The position numbers and the translations under genes were made by a program. 64,000 nt of DNA from Bacteroidota bacterium (GTDB lineage: Bacteria; Bacteroidota; Rhodothermia; JANXDC01): NCBI GenBank assembly GCA_025059945.1, contig JANXDC010000004.1, positions 62,001 to 126,000 of the forward strand, read 5' to 3'. How positions within the stretch are numbered: the stretch's first letter is position 1; every line of letters starts with the position of its first letter. This document shows positions 51,680-61,469 of this stretch, in pieces. The notes beneath the pieces were generated by a model that was given only the letters and a program-made list of their open reading frames with translations, made no database searches and was not told the origin of the DNA.

Positions 51680-52027
51680 ATGCCCCGTGCGACCAACAGC
51701 GTAGCCTCCAGGCGCCGCCGGAAGAAGATCCTCAAGCAGGCAAAGGGCTTTTGGGGGCGGCGCAGCAAAAATTACACGATCGCTAAATATAGCGTAGAGA
51801 AAGCCCTTCAATACGCATATCGCGATCGCCGGCAGCGAAAGCGAGACTTCCGTCGCCTGTGGATCGTCCGCATCAACGCCGCCGCTCGCCTCCACGGCAC
51901 CACATACAGCCGTCTAATCGAGGCGATGCACAAAAAGGGTATAGCGATAAACCGTAAACTGCTAGCCGATCTGGCGGTGCGCGACCCCCAGGCGTTTGCG
52001 TCTGTCGTACAGCGCGCCCTAAGTTGA
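51680..52027 (+). CDS. rplT: Ribosomal protein L20
   Basis: A 115-residue basic protein with [40 protein letters not shown] and [19 protein letters not shown], matching bL20, an early 50S assembly protein. In several bacteria it represses the infC-rpmI-rplT message. Thirty-seven bases separate it from rpmI, and a clear terminator follows. Confidence 0.98.
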   Translation: MPRATNSVASRRRRKKILKQAKGFWGRRSKNYTIAKYSVEKALQYAYRDRRQRKRDFRRLWIVRINAAARLHGTTYSRLIEAMHKKGIAINRKLLADLAVRDPQAFASVVQRALS

Positions 52028-52055
52028 GCACGAGCTGGGTGGACGGCTTTGCGGA

Positions 52056-52082
52056 GGGCTCGAGCGTGCTCGAGCCCTTTTT
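52056..52082 (+). terminator. Intrinsic terminator after rplT
   Basis: GGGCTCGAGC (52056-52065) pairs with GCTCGAGCCC (52068-52077) and is followed by TTTTT. It ends the thrS-infC-rpmI-rplT unit. Confidence 0.9.
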
Positions 52083-52121
52083 GGTATCTTAGGGGTTGGG
52101 CGAAGCAGGAGGGGAGAGCGT

Positions 52122-53138
52122 ATGGATGCGGTGTTGGCGCCTCTGGAGGAAATAACCGAGCAAATCGAGGCCTATCCGGTACGGTCCTACGCAGATCTGG
52201 AGCGCTTTAAAGCCCATTTTCTGGGCCGCCGGGGCGTGTTGAGCCAATACTTTGAGCGCTTGTCTGGACTTCCCCAGTCGGAGCGCGCCGCGCTCGGAAG
52301 GCGGCTCAACGGACTTAAGCAAGCCGTTTTGGCCCGTTACGAGCGTTTGCGGGCTAGCCTTGAGGAGCGCGAGGCCTCGGATGCCCTGGACCTTACGCTT
52401 CCGGGCAGACGTCCGTTTACGGGGGGGCTGCATCCGATCACACAGACGCTGCGAAGCATCGTGACGATCTTCACCCGCATGGGTTTCGTCGTGGCCGAAG
52501 GCCCCGAGATCGAAACGGATTGGTACAACTTTACCGCGCTCAACTTCCCCCCGGAGCATCCGGCCCGAGACATGCAGGATACGCTCTTTTTAGGCCCCGA
52601 GTTGCTCTTGCGCACGCATACCTCGCCGGTGCAGGTGCGCACAATGGAGCGCCAACAGCCGCCGATACGCATCATCGCGCCCGGACGCGTATACCGCAAC
52701 GAGACGATCAGCGCCCGCAGCTATTGTCTTTTCCATCAGGTGGAGGGGCTCTACGTGGATGAGGGCGTAACCATGGCCGATCTAGTGCAGACCCTGCGCT
52801 CGTTCGCCCAGCAGATGTTCGGCCCCTCGGCCCAAATCCGCCTGCGCACCAGCTTCTTCCCCTTTACCGAGCCCAGTGCGGAGGTGGACGTGAGCTGCTT
52901 TCTCTGTGGCGGCTCCGGCTGTCGGGTCTGCAAGGGCACCGGCTGGGTGGAGATCTTGGGCTGCGGTATGGTCGACCCGAACGTTTTCGAAGCCGTGGGC
53001 ATCGATCCGGAACGCTACACCGGCTACGCCTTCGGCTTGGGGGTGGAGCGCATCGCCATGTTGCGCTATCAGATCGACGACATCCGGCTTTTTTACGAAA
53101 ACGATCTGCGCTTTCTGCGGCAATTCCCCATAAGCTAA
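52122..53138 (+). CDS. pheS: Phenylalanine--tRNA ligase alpha subunit
   Basis: A 338-residue class II synthetase subunit with an N-terminal coiled coil, motif 2/3 sequence GRVYRNETISARSYCLFHQV, the characteristic ASFFPFTEP-type segment RTSFFPFTEPSAEVDVSCFL, a cysteine-rich insert (CGGSGCRVCKGTGWVEILGC) found in many bacterial PheS proteins, and GFAFGLGVERIAMLRY-like GYAFGLGVERIAMLRYQIDD. It charges tRNA-Phe with PheT; pheT follows after 12 bases. A tRNA-Phe gene is also in this window. Confidence 0.97.
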   Translation: MDAVLAPLEEITEQIEAYPVRSYADLERFKAHFLGRRGVLSQYFERLSGLPQSERAALGRRLNGLKQAVLARYERLRASLEEREASDALDLTLPGRRPFTGGLHPITQTLRSIVTIFTRMGFVVAEGPEIETDWYNFTALNFPPEHPARDMQDTLFLGPELLLRTHTSPVQVRTMERQQPPIRIIAPGRVYRNETISARSYCLFHQVEGLYVDEGVTMADLVQTLRSFAQQMFGPSAQIRLRTSFFPFTEPSAEVDVSCFLCGGSGCRVCKGTGWVEILGCGMVDPNVFEAVGIDPERYTGYAFGLGVERIAMLRYQIDDIRLFYENDLRFLRQFPIS

Positions 53139-53150
53139 ACGGAGCCCGCC

Positions 53151-55595
53151 ATGCGGATCCCTTTGCGTTGGCTCAGCCAGTACGTAGATGTCTCGTGCTC
53201 GGTTCAGGAGCTGGCCGAACGGCTAACGCGCAGCGGGCTGGAGGTGGCCGCTATCGAGGCCTGGGGGGACCGGCTCGAAGGCGTCATCGTCGGGCGCGTC
53301 CTGGACCGCAAACCCCACCCCCAGGCGGATCGGCTCTGGGTCTGTCGGGTGGACGTGGCACAGGATCGGGCCCTGGAGATCGTCTGCGGAGCCCCAAACG
53401 TGGCCCCCGGACAGAAGGTCGCCGTGGCCCTGCCGGGTGCTGTGCTGCCCGTGCAGAAGGAGCCGGGAAAGCGTCTAGAGGTTCGAGAGCTGCTGATCCG
53501 CGGCGTGCGCTCTGAGGGCATGCTCTGCGCGGAAGATGAGCTGGGCCTCGGCGAGGACCACTCGGGCATCCTGGTTTTGCCCCCTGAGGCCCCTGTGGGA
53601 GAGCCTCTGGCCGCATACTTGGGGCTGGAGCCGGATGTGGTGCTGCAAGTAGAGGTCACCCCCAACCGGGCCGATCTGCTCTCGATTGTGGGCGTAGCCC
53701 GGGAGGTGGCCGCTCTGACCGATCGAGCGCTTCGGCTGCCCTCTGTTGCGATCGAGCGCACCGCAGACGAGGCCGGCCGCCTGGTGCGGGTGAGCATCGA
53801 GACTCCTGAGGCCTGTTTCCGTTACGCGGCCAAGCTCGTTCGGAACGTACGCGTAGGGCCCTCGCCGAGATGGCTCGCCGATCGGCTGCGGGCTGCGGGG
53901 CTGAGGCCGATCAACAACGTGGTGGACGCGACGAACTTCGTCATGTTGGAGATCGGCCAACCCTTACATGCCTTCGATTTGGCCAAGCTAGCCGGACCGC
54001 AGATCCGGGTGCGTCTGGCCCGTTCCGGGGAAACGATCACGACCCTGGACGGCAGAAAGCGCGACTTGGAGCCCGACATGTTGCTTATTTGCGATGCCGA
54101 AAAGCCCATCGCCATAGCGGGCGTCATGGGAGGAGCTAATTCGGAGGTGGACGAGCGCACCACCGACGTGCTCCTGGAGAGCGCCTGCTTTGAGCCCACC
54201 TCGATCCGCCGCACGGCCAAGCGCCTGGGGCTTGTGACGGAGGCGGCCTATCGTTTTGAGCGCGGCGTCGACCCCGAGGGGGTCCTGTGGGCTGTGGAGC
54301 GCGCCGCTCGGCTCATCGCCGAGCTCAGCGGAGGCGAAGTCGTAGCGGGTACGATCGATCAGTATGTGCGGCCTTTGAGCTCACGCCAGGTGCGGCTGCG
54401 CCTGAAGCGCGTAAACGCCGTTTTGGGGTCCGTTTATACGGCCGAGGAGGTCGCGCGCGTTCTTGAGCGCTTGGGCATCGAGCTAGAGCCAGAGTCCGAG
54501 GAAGACTCCGTTTGGCGCTGTCGGATCCCAAGCTACCGGCCGGATCTGGAGCGGGAGATCGACCTCATCGAGGAGGTGGGGCGCATCCGGGGCTGGGATG
54601 CGCTGCCCGTGCCCGAACGCATGGTGTTGCCCTATGCCGCCATGTCCGAGGCCGACGCGTTTTACCGCACCGATCGGGTGCGCGATGTGCTGGCCGGCAT
54701 GGGCCTCTGGGAGGTGTACGCCAACAGCCTGCTGTCGGAGGCCTGGGCGGAGCCCTTCGTCCCCGCCGAGGCCCAAGTGCGCACGCTCAATCCGATCTCG
54801 GCCGACATGGCGGTGGCGCGGCCTAGCCTGATACCTGGGCTGCTGCGCGTGGCCTCGCACAACCAGCGGCATCAACAAGAAGATGGGCGTTTTTTCGAGT
54901 TTGGGCGCGTTTTCCGGCGTCATGCGGACTCGTCGGGATCCGGTTACGCGGAACGGCTCTATTTGGGCCTGTTGCTCAGCGGGGCCCGCGAGCCCCTTCG
55001 ATGGGATCGGCCCGCGGAAGCTGTCGATTGGTTCGACATGCGGGGCCTATTGGAGGCGTTCTTTGAGGCGTTGGGCCTCGACAGGCCCGCCGTGCTGCCC
55101 TACAACGAAGCCCAACAGGCGGCTTGGTTTCGGTATCCGGCTCGGTTGCGCTACGGGGGTCGATCCATAGGGTGGATGGCGCTTTCGGGGCGGGCCCTGG
55201 AGGAGCGCTTTGAGCTGCGCCGGCCGGTCGCCTTCGCCGAGCTCGACTGGGAAGCCCTCCTGGAGGAGATGCGCGCCCGCGAGGCTGAACGCCGATACAA
55301 GCCCTTTAGCCGACTGCCCGTTGTGGAGCGCGATATCGCGCTTCTGGTCCCCCAGGAGATCCCCGCGGAGGCCGTAGAGGGCCTGCTCTGGGATCTGGGA
55401 CGGCCGGAGGTGGTGCGCGTGACGCTGTTTGATCTTTACCAGGGAGAACGCGTTCCAGCCGGCATGCGCAGCCTGGCTTATCGGCTTCGATTGGCCCATC
55501 CGGAGCGCACGCTGACCGATGCCGAGGTCGCCTCTGTGCTGGAGCGTCTAGTGCGGGCCGCAGGGGAACGTCTGGGAGCGCAGCTGCGACAATGA
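53151..55595 (+). CDS. pheT: Phenylalanine--tRNA ligase beta subunit
   Basis: An 814-residue protein with the full bacterial layout: B1 domain (MRIPLRWLSQYVDV), EMAP/OB-fold tRNA-binding domain (GVIVGRVLDRKPHPQADRLW), B3/4 editing domain (INNVVDATNFVMLEIGQPLH), B5 (CRIPSYRPDLEREIDLIEEV), the class II-like core and the C-terminal ferredoxin-fold anticodon domain (FSRLPVVERDIALLV). It is the partner of PheS. Its stop overlaps the next gene as ATGA (55592-55595), so the coiled-coil protein is coupled. Confidence 0.97.
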   Translation: MRIPLRWLSQYVDVSCSVQELAERLTRSGLEVAAIEAWGDRLEGVIVGRVLDRKPHPQADRLWVCRVDVAQDRALEIVCGAPNVAPGQKVAVALPGAVLPVQKEPGKRLEVRELLIRGVRSEGMLCAEDELGLGEDHSGILVLPPEAPVGEPLAAYLGLEPDVVLQVEVTPNRADLLSIVGVAREVAALTDRALRLPSVAIERTADEAGRLVRVSIETPEACFRYAAKLVRNVRVGPSPRWLADRLRAAGLRPINNVVDATNFVMLEIGQPLHAFDLAKLAGPQIRVRLARSGETITTLDGRKRDLEPDMLLICDAEKPIAIAGVMGGANSEVDERTTDVLLESACFEPTSIRRTAKRLGLVTEAAYRFERGVDPEGVLWAVERAARLIAELSGGEVVAGTIDQYVRPLSSRQVRLRLKRVNAVLGSVYTAEEVARVLERLGIELEPESEEDSVWRCRIPSYRPDLEREIDLIEEVGRIRGWDALPVPERMVLPYAAMSEADAFYRTDRVRDVLAGMGLWEVYANSLLSEAWAEPFVPAEAQVRTLNPISADMAVARPSLIPGLLRVASHNQRHQQEDGRFFEFGRVFRRHADSSGSGYAERLYLGLLLSGAREPLRWDRPAEAVDWFDMRGLLEAFFEALGLDRPAVLPYNEAQQAAWFRYPARLRYGGRSIGWMALSGRALEERFELRRPVAFAELDWEALLEEMRAREAERRYKPFSRLPVVERDIALLVPQEIPAEAVEGLLWDLGRPEVVRVTLFDLYQGERVPAGMRSLAYRLRLAHPERTLTDAEVASVLERLVRAAGERLGAQLRQ

Positions 55596-55939
55596 TACCG
55601 CACGAGGAGGCCAATTCCCCAGGACCGTGGCAGCTGCCGGAATGGGAGGAGCTCTGGCAGCGACTGCGAACCCTAGAGGCCGTCGTTCGCCAGCTGCGCT
55701 CCGAGCGCGCCGCTTTGGAGGCGCAGCTGGATCGGTTGCGCCTGACGCTTCAGGAGCGCGACGCCGAAATTCTTCGGCTGCGCGCGGAACTGGCCCGCCG
55801 GCTTCAGGGTCCTCTGGAGCCGGAGGTGTGGGTGCACCTGCGGGCTGAATTAATGGGTTTCATCGAGCGTCTGGACGCCCTCTTGGCGCCTCCTCTGGAG
55901 GCCTCCAAGCGTCGCAGGCGCGTTGCTAAGAAGGCCTAA
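55592..55939 (+). CDS. Short coiled-coil protein between pheT and zapA
   Basis: A 115-residue protein whose middle (LRTLEAVVRQLRSERAALEA, LDRLRLTLQERDAEILRLRA) is a strong leucine-heptad coiled coil; the end is basic (RRRRVAKKA). It overlaps pheT by 4 bases and zapA by 1 base (TAATG). The position next to zapA and its size suggest a division-associated coiled coil such as a ZapB-like protein, but that is inference from context; I do not recognise the family. Confidence 0.7.
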   Translation: MIPHEEANSPGPWQLPEWEELWQRLRTLEAVVRQLRSERAALEAQLDRLRLTLQERDAEILRLRAELARRLQGPLEPEVWVHLRAELMGFIERLDALLAPPLEASKRRRRVAKKA

Positions 55940-56292
55940 TGGACCGGGTGCCGATTCGGATCCTGATCCTGGATCAGGAGTATACCTTTCGAGTCCCGGC
56001 GGATCAAGAGACGGCTTTGCGCCAAGCCGCGGCCGAGGTGGACCGCCGGATGCAGGAGTACCGGGAGCAGCGGCCGGGGCTTCCGGATACACTGTATGCC
56101 GTTATGACGGCGTTATATTTGGCTTTGGAATTGCAGGCGCGTCGCCATAGGCAGGAAGTGGCTATGGAGGAATGGCGCACCGCCCTGCGGCAGCTGACCG
56201 ATTGGGTGCAGCGGATCACAGGCGATGCGCCCCCGGTTGGGCCCGCCGGCGCCTCCAGGGAGAGGCGCCAGCGCCCCGAAGCCGGGTCGTGA
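55939..56292 (+). CDS. zapA: ZapA-like cell division protein
   Basis: A 117-residue protein starting DRVPIRILILDQEYTFRVPA, followed by ETALRQAAAEVDRRMQEYRE and a helix ending at the tail, the ZapA pattern of a small globular head plus coiled coil. ZapA cross-links FtsZ filaments at midcell. It lies 31 bases upstream of rny in a typical gene order. The C-terminus is proline-rich and probably disordered. Confidence 0.88.
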   Translation: MDRVPIRILILDQEYTFRVPADQETALRQAAAEVDRRMQEYREQRPGLPDTLYAVMTALYLALELQARRHRQEVAMEEWRTALRQLTDWVQRITGDAPPVGPAGASRERRQRPEAGS

Positions 56293-56323
56293 ACGCATAC
56301 GTGGATAAGGAGCATGCGCCTTT

Positions 56324-57961
56324 ATGGACATCGTGATAGTAGCTGCGGGGGTTATCGCCGCGGCGCTAGCCCTTGGGGGAGGGTACGCCCTGGGGCGCGG
56401 GCTGCTCCGGCGGCGTGCCCACCGGATTATTCAGGAGGCCGAGGAACGGGCCCGTGAGATCTTGGATCGCGCCACGCGGCAAGCTGAGGACACACGCAAA
56501 CGCGCTCAACGCGACGCCGACGATTTATTGCGCAAGGCACAGCGCGAGGCCGAAAACCTCAAGCGCGAAAAGCTGATCGAGGTCAAGGACGAATGGCTGC
56601 GTAAAAAGCAGGAGTTCGACCAAGAAGCGGAGCGTCGCCGCGCCAAGCTGCAGGAGTTTGAGCAGCAGCTCAAGAACCGCGAGCTCAACTTGGATCGGCG
56701 GGCTGAGCAGCTCAACAGCCGCGAGCAGCAGCTTCGGGAGGAGGAGCAACGCTACCGGCGCTTGCAGCAGGAGTACACGCAAAAGCTTGAGGAGGTCGAA
56801 ACCCTATTTCGGGAGCAAAACCAGCGCCTGGAGCGTATCGCCGGCCTCACGGCCGAAGAAGCCCGTAAGATGCTGATGGAAAACCTGCTCCAGGAGACCC
56901 GCAACGAGGCGGCGCAGCTCATCAAGGAGATCCGCGATCAAGCCCGTCTGCAGGCCAATCGCGAAGCCAAAAAGATCATCATCCAGGCCATTCAGCGCAC
57001 AGCGGCCGAGCACACGATCGAGAACACGGTCAGTGTCGTCAACATCCAATCCGACGACATGAAGGGCCGGATCATCGGACGCGAGGGGCGCAACATCCGG
57101 GCCTTCGAAGCCGCTACAGGCGTTGAGGTGATCGTAGATGATACCCCTGAGGCGGTCATTTTGTCCTGTTTCGACCCCGTTCGGCGTGAGATCGCACGCA
57201 TCGCTTTGGAGCGGCTCATACAAGACGGCCGCATCCATCCGGCTCGCATCGAAGAGGTCGTGGCCAGGGTGCGCCAGGAGATCGAGGAGGAGATCTGGCA
57301 GACCGGCGAAAGGGCCGTCGTGGAGCTCGGCATCGCCAACATGCATCCGGAACTCATCCGGCTTGTGGGGCGGATGCGCTTTCGCTCCAGCTACGGCCAA
57401 AACCTCCTGGCGCATTCCATGGAGGTGGCGCGTCTGGCCGCGATCATGGCTGCCGAAATAGGTTTGGATGCGAAACTAGCCAAACGCGCCGGGCTGCTGC
57501 ATGACATCGGCAAGGTCATCGAAGGCGAACCCGAGGGGCCCCATGCGCTTGTGGGGATGGAGTACTGCCGTCGCTACGGGGAGCATCCGATCGTCTGCAA
57601 CGCCGTGGGGGCGCACCATGACGAGATCGAAATGGACAACCTGATTTCGCCTCTTGTGCAGGCGGCCGACGCCATCAGCGGGGCCCGGCCCGGGGCGCGA
57701 CGCGAGACCATCGAGCAGTACATCAAGCGGCTGCAGAAGCTTGAAGAGCTGGCTAGCCAGTTTCCCGGCGTGCAAAAGGTATACGCCCTGCAAGCCGGCC
57801 GTGAGGTGCGCGTAACGGTGGAGGCCGACAAGGTCGACGACGCCCAGGCCGAGCTGCTGGCCCTCGACATCGCCAAGAAGATCGAACAAGAAATGCAGTA
57901 TCCGGGGCAGATCAAGGTGACGGTTATCCGCGAGGTGCGGGCCGTCTCCTATGCCAGATAA
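56324..57961 (+). CDS. rny: Ribonuclease Y
   Basis: A 545-residue membrane-anchored endoribonuclease. It has an N-terminal transmembrane helix ([20 protein letters not shown]), a long charged coiled coil (residues 30-210), a KH domain ([20 protein letters not shown]) and an HD phosphohydrolase domain with [20 protein letters not shown] and [11 protein letters not shown]. It starts mRNA decay in bacteria lacking RNase E. Two genes on, folD is co-directional, but any link is incidental. Confidence 0.97.
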   Translation: MDIVIVAAGVIAAALALGGGYALGRGLLRRRAHRIIQEAEERAREILDRATRQAEDTRKRAQRDADDLLRKAQREAENLKREKLIEVKDEWLRKKQEFDQEAERRRAKLQEFEQQLKNRELNLDRRAEQLNSREQQLREEEQRYRRLQQEYTQKLEEVETLFREQNQRLERIAGLTAEEARKMLMENLLQETRNEAAQLIKEIRDQARLQANREAKKIIIQAIQRTAAEHTIENTVSVVNIQSDDMKGRIIGREGRNIRAFEAATGVEVIVDDTPEAVILSCFDPVRREIARIALERLIQDGRIHPARIEEVVARVRQEIEEEIWQTGERAVVELGIANMHPELIRLVGRMRFRSSYGQNLLAHSMEVARLAAIMAAEIGLDAKLAKRAGLLHDIGKVIEGEPEGPHALVGMEYCRRYGEHPIVCNAVGAHHDEIEMDNLISPLVQAADAISGARPGARRETIEQYIKRLQKLEELASQFPGVQKVYALQAGREVRVTVEADKVDDAQAELLALDIAKKIEQEMQYPGQIKVTVIREVRAVSYAR

Positions 57962-57982
57962 GGCGCTCTGCAACACGCTGCT

Positions 57983-58882
57983 ATGGCCACTTATCACCTA
58001 CTGGACGGCAAGCACGTCGCCGCCATTATCCTAGAGCGGCTGCGTCAGGAGGTCGCCAACTGGGTTCAGGCCGGTCACCGTAGACCCTTTTTGGCCGTGC
58101 TGCTGGTGGGCGAACATCCGGCCTCGGCCTCCTATGTGCGGGCCAAGAGGCGCGCCGCGGCCGAGGTCGGCATCGACTCCGAGACGATCCATCTGCCCAG
58201 CACCCTCTCGGAGGCCGAGCTCCTGGAGCGCATCAGCCGTCTTAACACCGATCCCAGCGTGGACGGGATTCTCGTGCAGCTCCCCCTACCCCCTCACATC
58301 TCGACAGATCGCGTGATCGCGGCCCTGGATCCCAGCAAGGACGTTGACGGCTTTCACCCCCTGAACGCGGGCCGGCTCATGTTGGGTCAGCCGGGGTTTC
58401 GGCCTTGCACCCCGGCCGGCATTTGGGAGCTACTCCGCGCCTACGAGATTCCCCTATCAGGCCGCCGCGTGGTCGTGTTGGGCCGCAGCCACATCGTGGG
58501 CCTGCCCTTGGCTAACCTGCTTCTGCAGAAGGGGATCGACGCCACGGTGACCGTCTGCCATAGCCGCACGCGCGATCTGGCCGCCCTCACCCGGCAGGCG
58601 GAGATCTTAGTGGCCGCCATTGGACAGCCTCGCTTTGTAAACGCCGAGATGGTCGCCCCAGGCGCGGTCGTCGTGGACGTGGGTATCAACCGCCTCGAGG
58701 ATCCGACGCATCCGCGCGGGTATCGGCTAGTGGGGGACGTAGACTTCGAATCCGTGGCCTCCCAAAGCAGCTGGATCACCCCCGTGCCCGGCGGGGTGGG
58801 ACCCATGACGATCGCTATGCTCCTGGAGAATACGCTGCGCGCCGCACAGCGCCTCTACTACCCCGAGCCCCAGCCCGTCTAA
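57983..58882 (+). CDS. folD: Bifunctional methylenetetrahydrofolate dehydrogenase/cyclohydrolase
   Basis: A 299-residue enzyme with YVRAKRRAAAEVGIDSETIH (with the catalytic lysine region), VDGILVQLPLPPHIS, KDVDGFHPLNAGRLMLG and the NADP fold GRRVVVLGRSHIVGLPLANL, ending PVPGGVGPMTIAMLLENTLR. It interconverts methylene-, methenyl- and formyl-tetrahydrofolate. Starts 21 bases after rny. Length is normal. Confidence 0.97.
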   Translation: MATYHLLDGKHVAAIILERLRQEVANWVQAGHRRPFLAVLLVGEHPASASYVRAKRRAAAEVGIDSETIHLPSTLSEAELLERISRLNTDPSVDGILVQLPLPPHISTDRVIAALDPSKDVDGFHPLNAGRLMLGQPGFRPCTPAGIWELLRAYEIPLSGRRVVVLGRSHIVGLPLANLLLQKGIDATVTVCHSRTRDLAALTRQAEILVAAIGQPRFVNAEMVAPGAVVVDVGINRLEDPTHPRGYRLVGDVDFESVASQSSWITPVPGGVGPMTIAMLLENTLRAAQRLYYPEPQPV

Positions 58883-58889
58883 GCCTGCG

Positions 58890-60308
58890 CTACCGGCTAA
58901 ACAGCCAGCCCGCCGTGCCGAAGGCGACTGCGGCCAGCGCCGCTGCCAAAAGCCCGTAGGGCAGCTGGGTGCGCACATGATCCATGTGATCGCAGACGGA
59001 GGCCATCGAGGAGATGATCGTCGTGTCCGAAAGCGGTGAGGTGTGATCCCCAAAGACGCCCCCGCTTAAGACGGCCGCCACCACAAGCGGCAGCGGAAGC
59101 CCTGTGGCCTGGGCCAACGGCACGGCCACGGGCATAAGAATGGCGAAGGCGCCCCAGCTGGAGCCGAGCGTGAACGAAACGAAGCAGCCCACCAGAAAGA
59201 CCAGGGCCGGAATCCAGAAGACCGGCCATTCGGGGGAGATGAGCCCGGCCACGTAAGGGCCCAGCCCCAGCTCCCGGCAAATATGGCTCAGGGCGAAGGC
59301 GAAGACGAGCAGAATCGTCACAGCCAGCAACCCCGAAGAGCCTCGGAGCACGAGCTGCACCCCTTGGGATAAGGAGAACAGGCCCTGCAGCAGGCCCAGG
59401 CCGAGGGCCACCACGATGGCCGCGCTCACGGCCCACAGCACGGCCGTAGAGCCCGAGCCCTGCATCAGGTTGCCCGCTCCCGTGATCCACAGCCCCAGGG
59501 GGATCATGCCGATCATCACGGCCAGCGGAAGCAGCATGTTCAGGGCTCGCCGGGGGCGATCCGCGGGCGGCTCCGCGAAGACGAGCTCTTCCGATACGAG
59601 CGGCTGTGCCCCATCGCGCAGCACCTTGCCGGTGTGTTGCGCCCGAAGCTCGGCTGCGCGCATGGGGCCGAAGTCAAGCCCGTAGATGATGGCCGGAAGG
59701 CTGAACAGGATGAGCAGGCTGTAAAAGTTATACAGCAGGCTCTGGGCCAGCGTTTGCACGGCCATGGCTTCGCTGAGACCTTGCGCCATGAGCAGCCCTA
59801 GTACGTACGCCCCCCAGCCGTTTAGGGGGATCTGCATGCACACCGGGGCGCTCGTAGCGTCGCAAAAATAGGCCAGCTTTTCGCGCGAGATCCGAAGCCG
59901 ATCGAAGAGCGGCCGGCCCACGGCGCCGGTGATGAGGCAGGTAATGCTGGATTCCACGAAGATGAGCAACCCCAGCCCATAGACCAACCATTGGGCCCCG
60001 ATCCGGCTGCGCGCCCAGCGCCAGCGGCTGGCGCGCGCGATAAACCCCTCGACCCCCCCGGAAGCCTGTAGGAGGGTCATAAGCCCCCCCACGAGCAAAC
60101 AGAAAAACAGGATGCGCGTATTGCCCGCATCCGCAAAGACGGCCACAAGTTGATCAAACAGCTCCCGAAGCCCGGCCCACAGGTGGCCGCGATGCAGCAA
60201 AATCGAGCCTACCAGGATGCCGGCCAGAAGCGATAAGAACACCTCCCGGGTCAGCAGCGCCAATCCAATTGCCACCAGCGGCGGCACCAGAGACCACCAT
60301 CCCGCCAT
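58890..60308 (-). CDS. NhaC-family Na+/H+ antiporter
   Basis: A 472-residue membrane protein with about eleven to twelve helices. It has WWSLVPPLVAIGLALLTREV, FLSLLAGILVGSILLH, SGGVEGFIARASRWRWARSR, the conserved acidic/serine helix SGGVFGDHTSPLSDTTIISS and FVSFTLGSSWGAFAILMPVA, characteristic of NhaC. Such carriers extrude sodium in exchange for protons; some relatives move malate/lactate. It is convergent with folD (7-base gap) and monocistronic. Substrate beyond Na+ is not determinable. Confidence 0.93.
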   Translation of the reverse strand: MAGWWSLVPPLVAIGLALLTREVFLSLLAGILVGSILLHRGHLWAGLRELFDQLVAVFADAGNTRILFFCLLVGGLMTLLQASGGVEGFIARASRWRWARSRIGAQWLVYGLGLLIFVESSITCLITGAVGRPLFDRLRISREKLAYFCDATSAPVCMQIPLNGWGAYVLGLLMAQGLSEAMAVQTLAQSLLYNFYSLLILFSLPAIIYGLDFGPMRAAELRAQHTGKVLRDGAQPLVSEELVFAEPPADRPRRALNMLLPLAVMIGMIPLGLWITGAGNLMQGSGSTAVLWAVSAAIVVALGLGLLQGLFSLSQGVQLVLRGSSGLLAVTILLVFAFALSHICRELGLGPYVAGLISPEWPVFWIPALVFLVGCFVSFTLGSSWGAFAILMPVAVPLAQATGLPLPLVVAAVLSGGVFGDHTSPLSDTTIISSMASVCDHMDHVRTQLPYGLLAAALAAVAFGTAGWLFSR

Positions 60309-60392
60309 GGGCTTCCCCCGATCTCGGCCGACTAAGGTATGGGGCCCGCTCTAGGGGCGCAAGGGGGCCTTCTGCGGCATAGGCTTTGACCC

Positions 60393-61409
60393 GTGCTACG
60401 AGCGCGTCTTAAGCGGGAAAACCCTGCCGTGCCGCATCGCATCAAGCCGAGCGCTCCTGAGCCGAGCAAACCCTCTTGGGCGATTTTCGAGGAGCATCTA
60501 GAGGCCCTGCGCACGCTCTACGGCCAAGCGCTGGCCGAGCGAGGCCGGCCGCTGGAGCAGTGGACCGACTACGGGCCTCTGCTGGAGGTGGTTTTAAGCC
60601 TATGGGAGCGGCCTGCGCGGATCGTGGAGGAGTCCACAGGGCGCATTTGGCTCGCCAATCGGGCGGCCTGGAGCGGTGAGCCCCTTGAAGGATGGCGCCG
60701 GTGTCCCCTACCGCCTCCCCTACAGGGCTATGCGATCGAATGGCATCCGGAGCCTTCGCTGCTGGCCGCCGGGGATAGCCACACGCTGGAGATGATGAGC
60801 GCCGTGATCGCGCACCGGATGCGCAGCGTGCTGACCGGTATCGTGGGGTTTGCCTCACTCATCCAGCAAGAGGCGGCCGGACAGCCGGAGATCCGCGACA
60901 ACGTGCGCCATATCGCACAAGGGGCTGTGCGGCTGGAGCGAATGGTGCAGGACCTGCTGCAATTCAGCCAACCTCTGCTGCCGCGCTGGCGTCGGGTCTG
61001 CGCCCGAAGCCTGCTCTGTGATCTGCAAGAGGCCTTCGCCTACGAGTACCCCCAGGTGCAGATCGAACTAGACGCCGATCCCGTAAGCGTAGAGGCCGAT
61101 GAGGCCCTGTTGCGGCAGGCTTGGATCGCCCTGCTGCTCAACGCCCTTGAGGCGGCCGTTCAGGGCACCCCCCGGATTCGGTTGCGGCTCCGGGCGTCGC
61201 CCCCGGAACTGGAGGTCCGCAATTGGGGGCCTGTGATTCCGAAGGCGCTCCGGGAGAAAATCTTCTGGCCTTTTTTTACGACCAAAGCCCAGAATCTCGG
61301 TCTGGGCCTGGCGATCGCGCGCAAAATCGCCCATCTGCACGGGGCGAGCCTGGATCTACTCGAATCCGATCCCGATCGGGGAACAGCCTTCCGCTGGCGA
61401 TGGGCTTAA
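60393..61409 (+). CDS. Soluble sensor histidine kinase, orphan
   Basis: A 338-residue protein starting with GTG at 60393; the exact start is uncertain. An N-terminal domain of about 125 residues with PAS-like strands (WERPARIVEESTGRIWLANR) precedes HisKA with His141 in AVIAHRMRSVLTGIVGFASL and a HATPase domain (LLLNALEAAVQGTPRIRLRL, WPFFTTKAQNLGLGLAIARK). No transmembrane segment or response regulator gene is present. It lies next to a chemotaxis pair; a link is not shown. The output partner is unknown. Confidence 0.9.
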   Translation: MLRARLKRENPAVPHRIKPSAPEPSKPSWAIFEEHLEALRTLYGQALAERGRPLEQWTDYGPLLEVVLSLWERPARIVEESTGRIWLANRAAWSGEPLEGWRRCPLPPPLQGYAIEWHPEPSLLAAGDSHTLEMMSAVIAHRMRSVLTGIVGFASLIQQEAAGQPEIRDNVRHIAQGAVRLERMVQDLLQFSQPLLPRWRRVCARSLLCDLQEAFAYEYPQVQIELDADPVSVEADEALLRQAWIALLLNALEAAVQGTPRIRLRLRASPPELEVRNWGPVIPKALREKIFWPFFTTKAQNLGLGLAIARKIAHLHGASLDLLESDPDRGTAFRWRWA

Positions 61410-61411
61410 GC

Positions 61412-61447
61412 AAAAAGCGGGACCCTCTTAAATGGAGGGCCCCGCTT
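61412..61447 (-). terminator. Intrinsic terminator of the cheW message
   Basis: A 13-position stem with one mismatch (61415-61427 with 61435-61447) has an ATTTAAG loop. Read on the minus strand it is followed by TTTTTG, 22 bases beyond the cheW stop. The plus-strand kinase gene ends just before, but there is no T-tract in that direction. Confidence 0.8.
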
Positions 61448-61469
61448 GCGCTTATGGAGGGGATGATGT

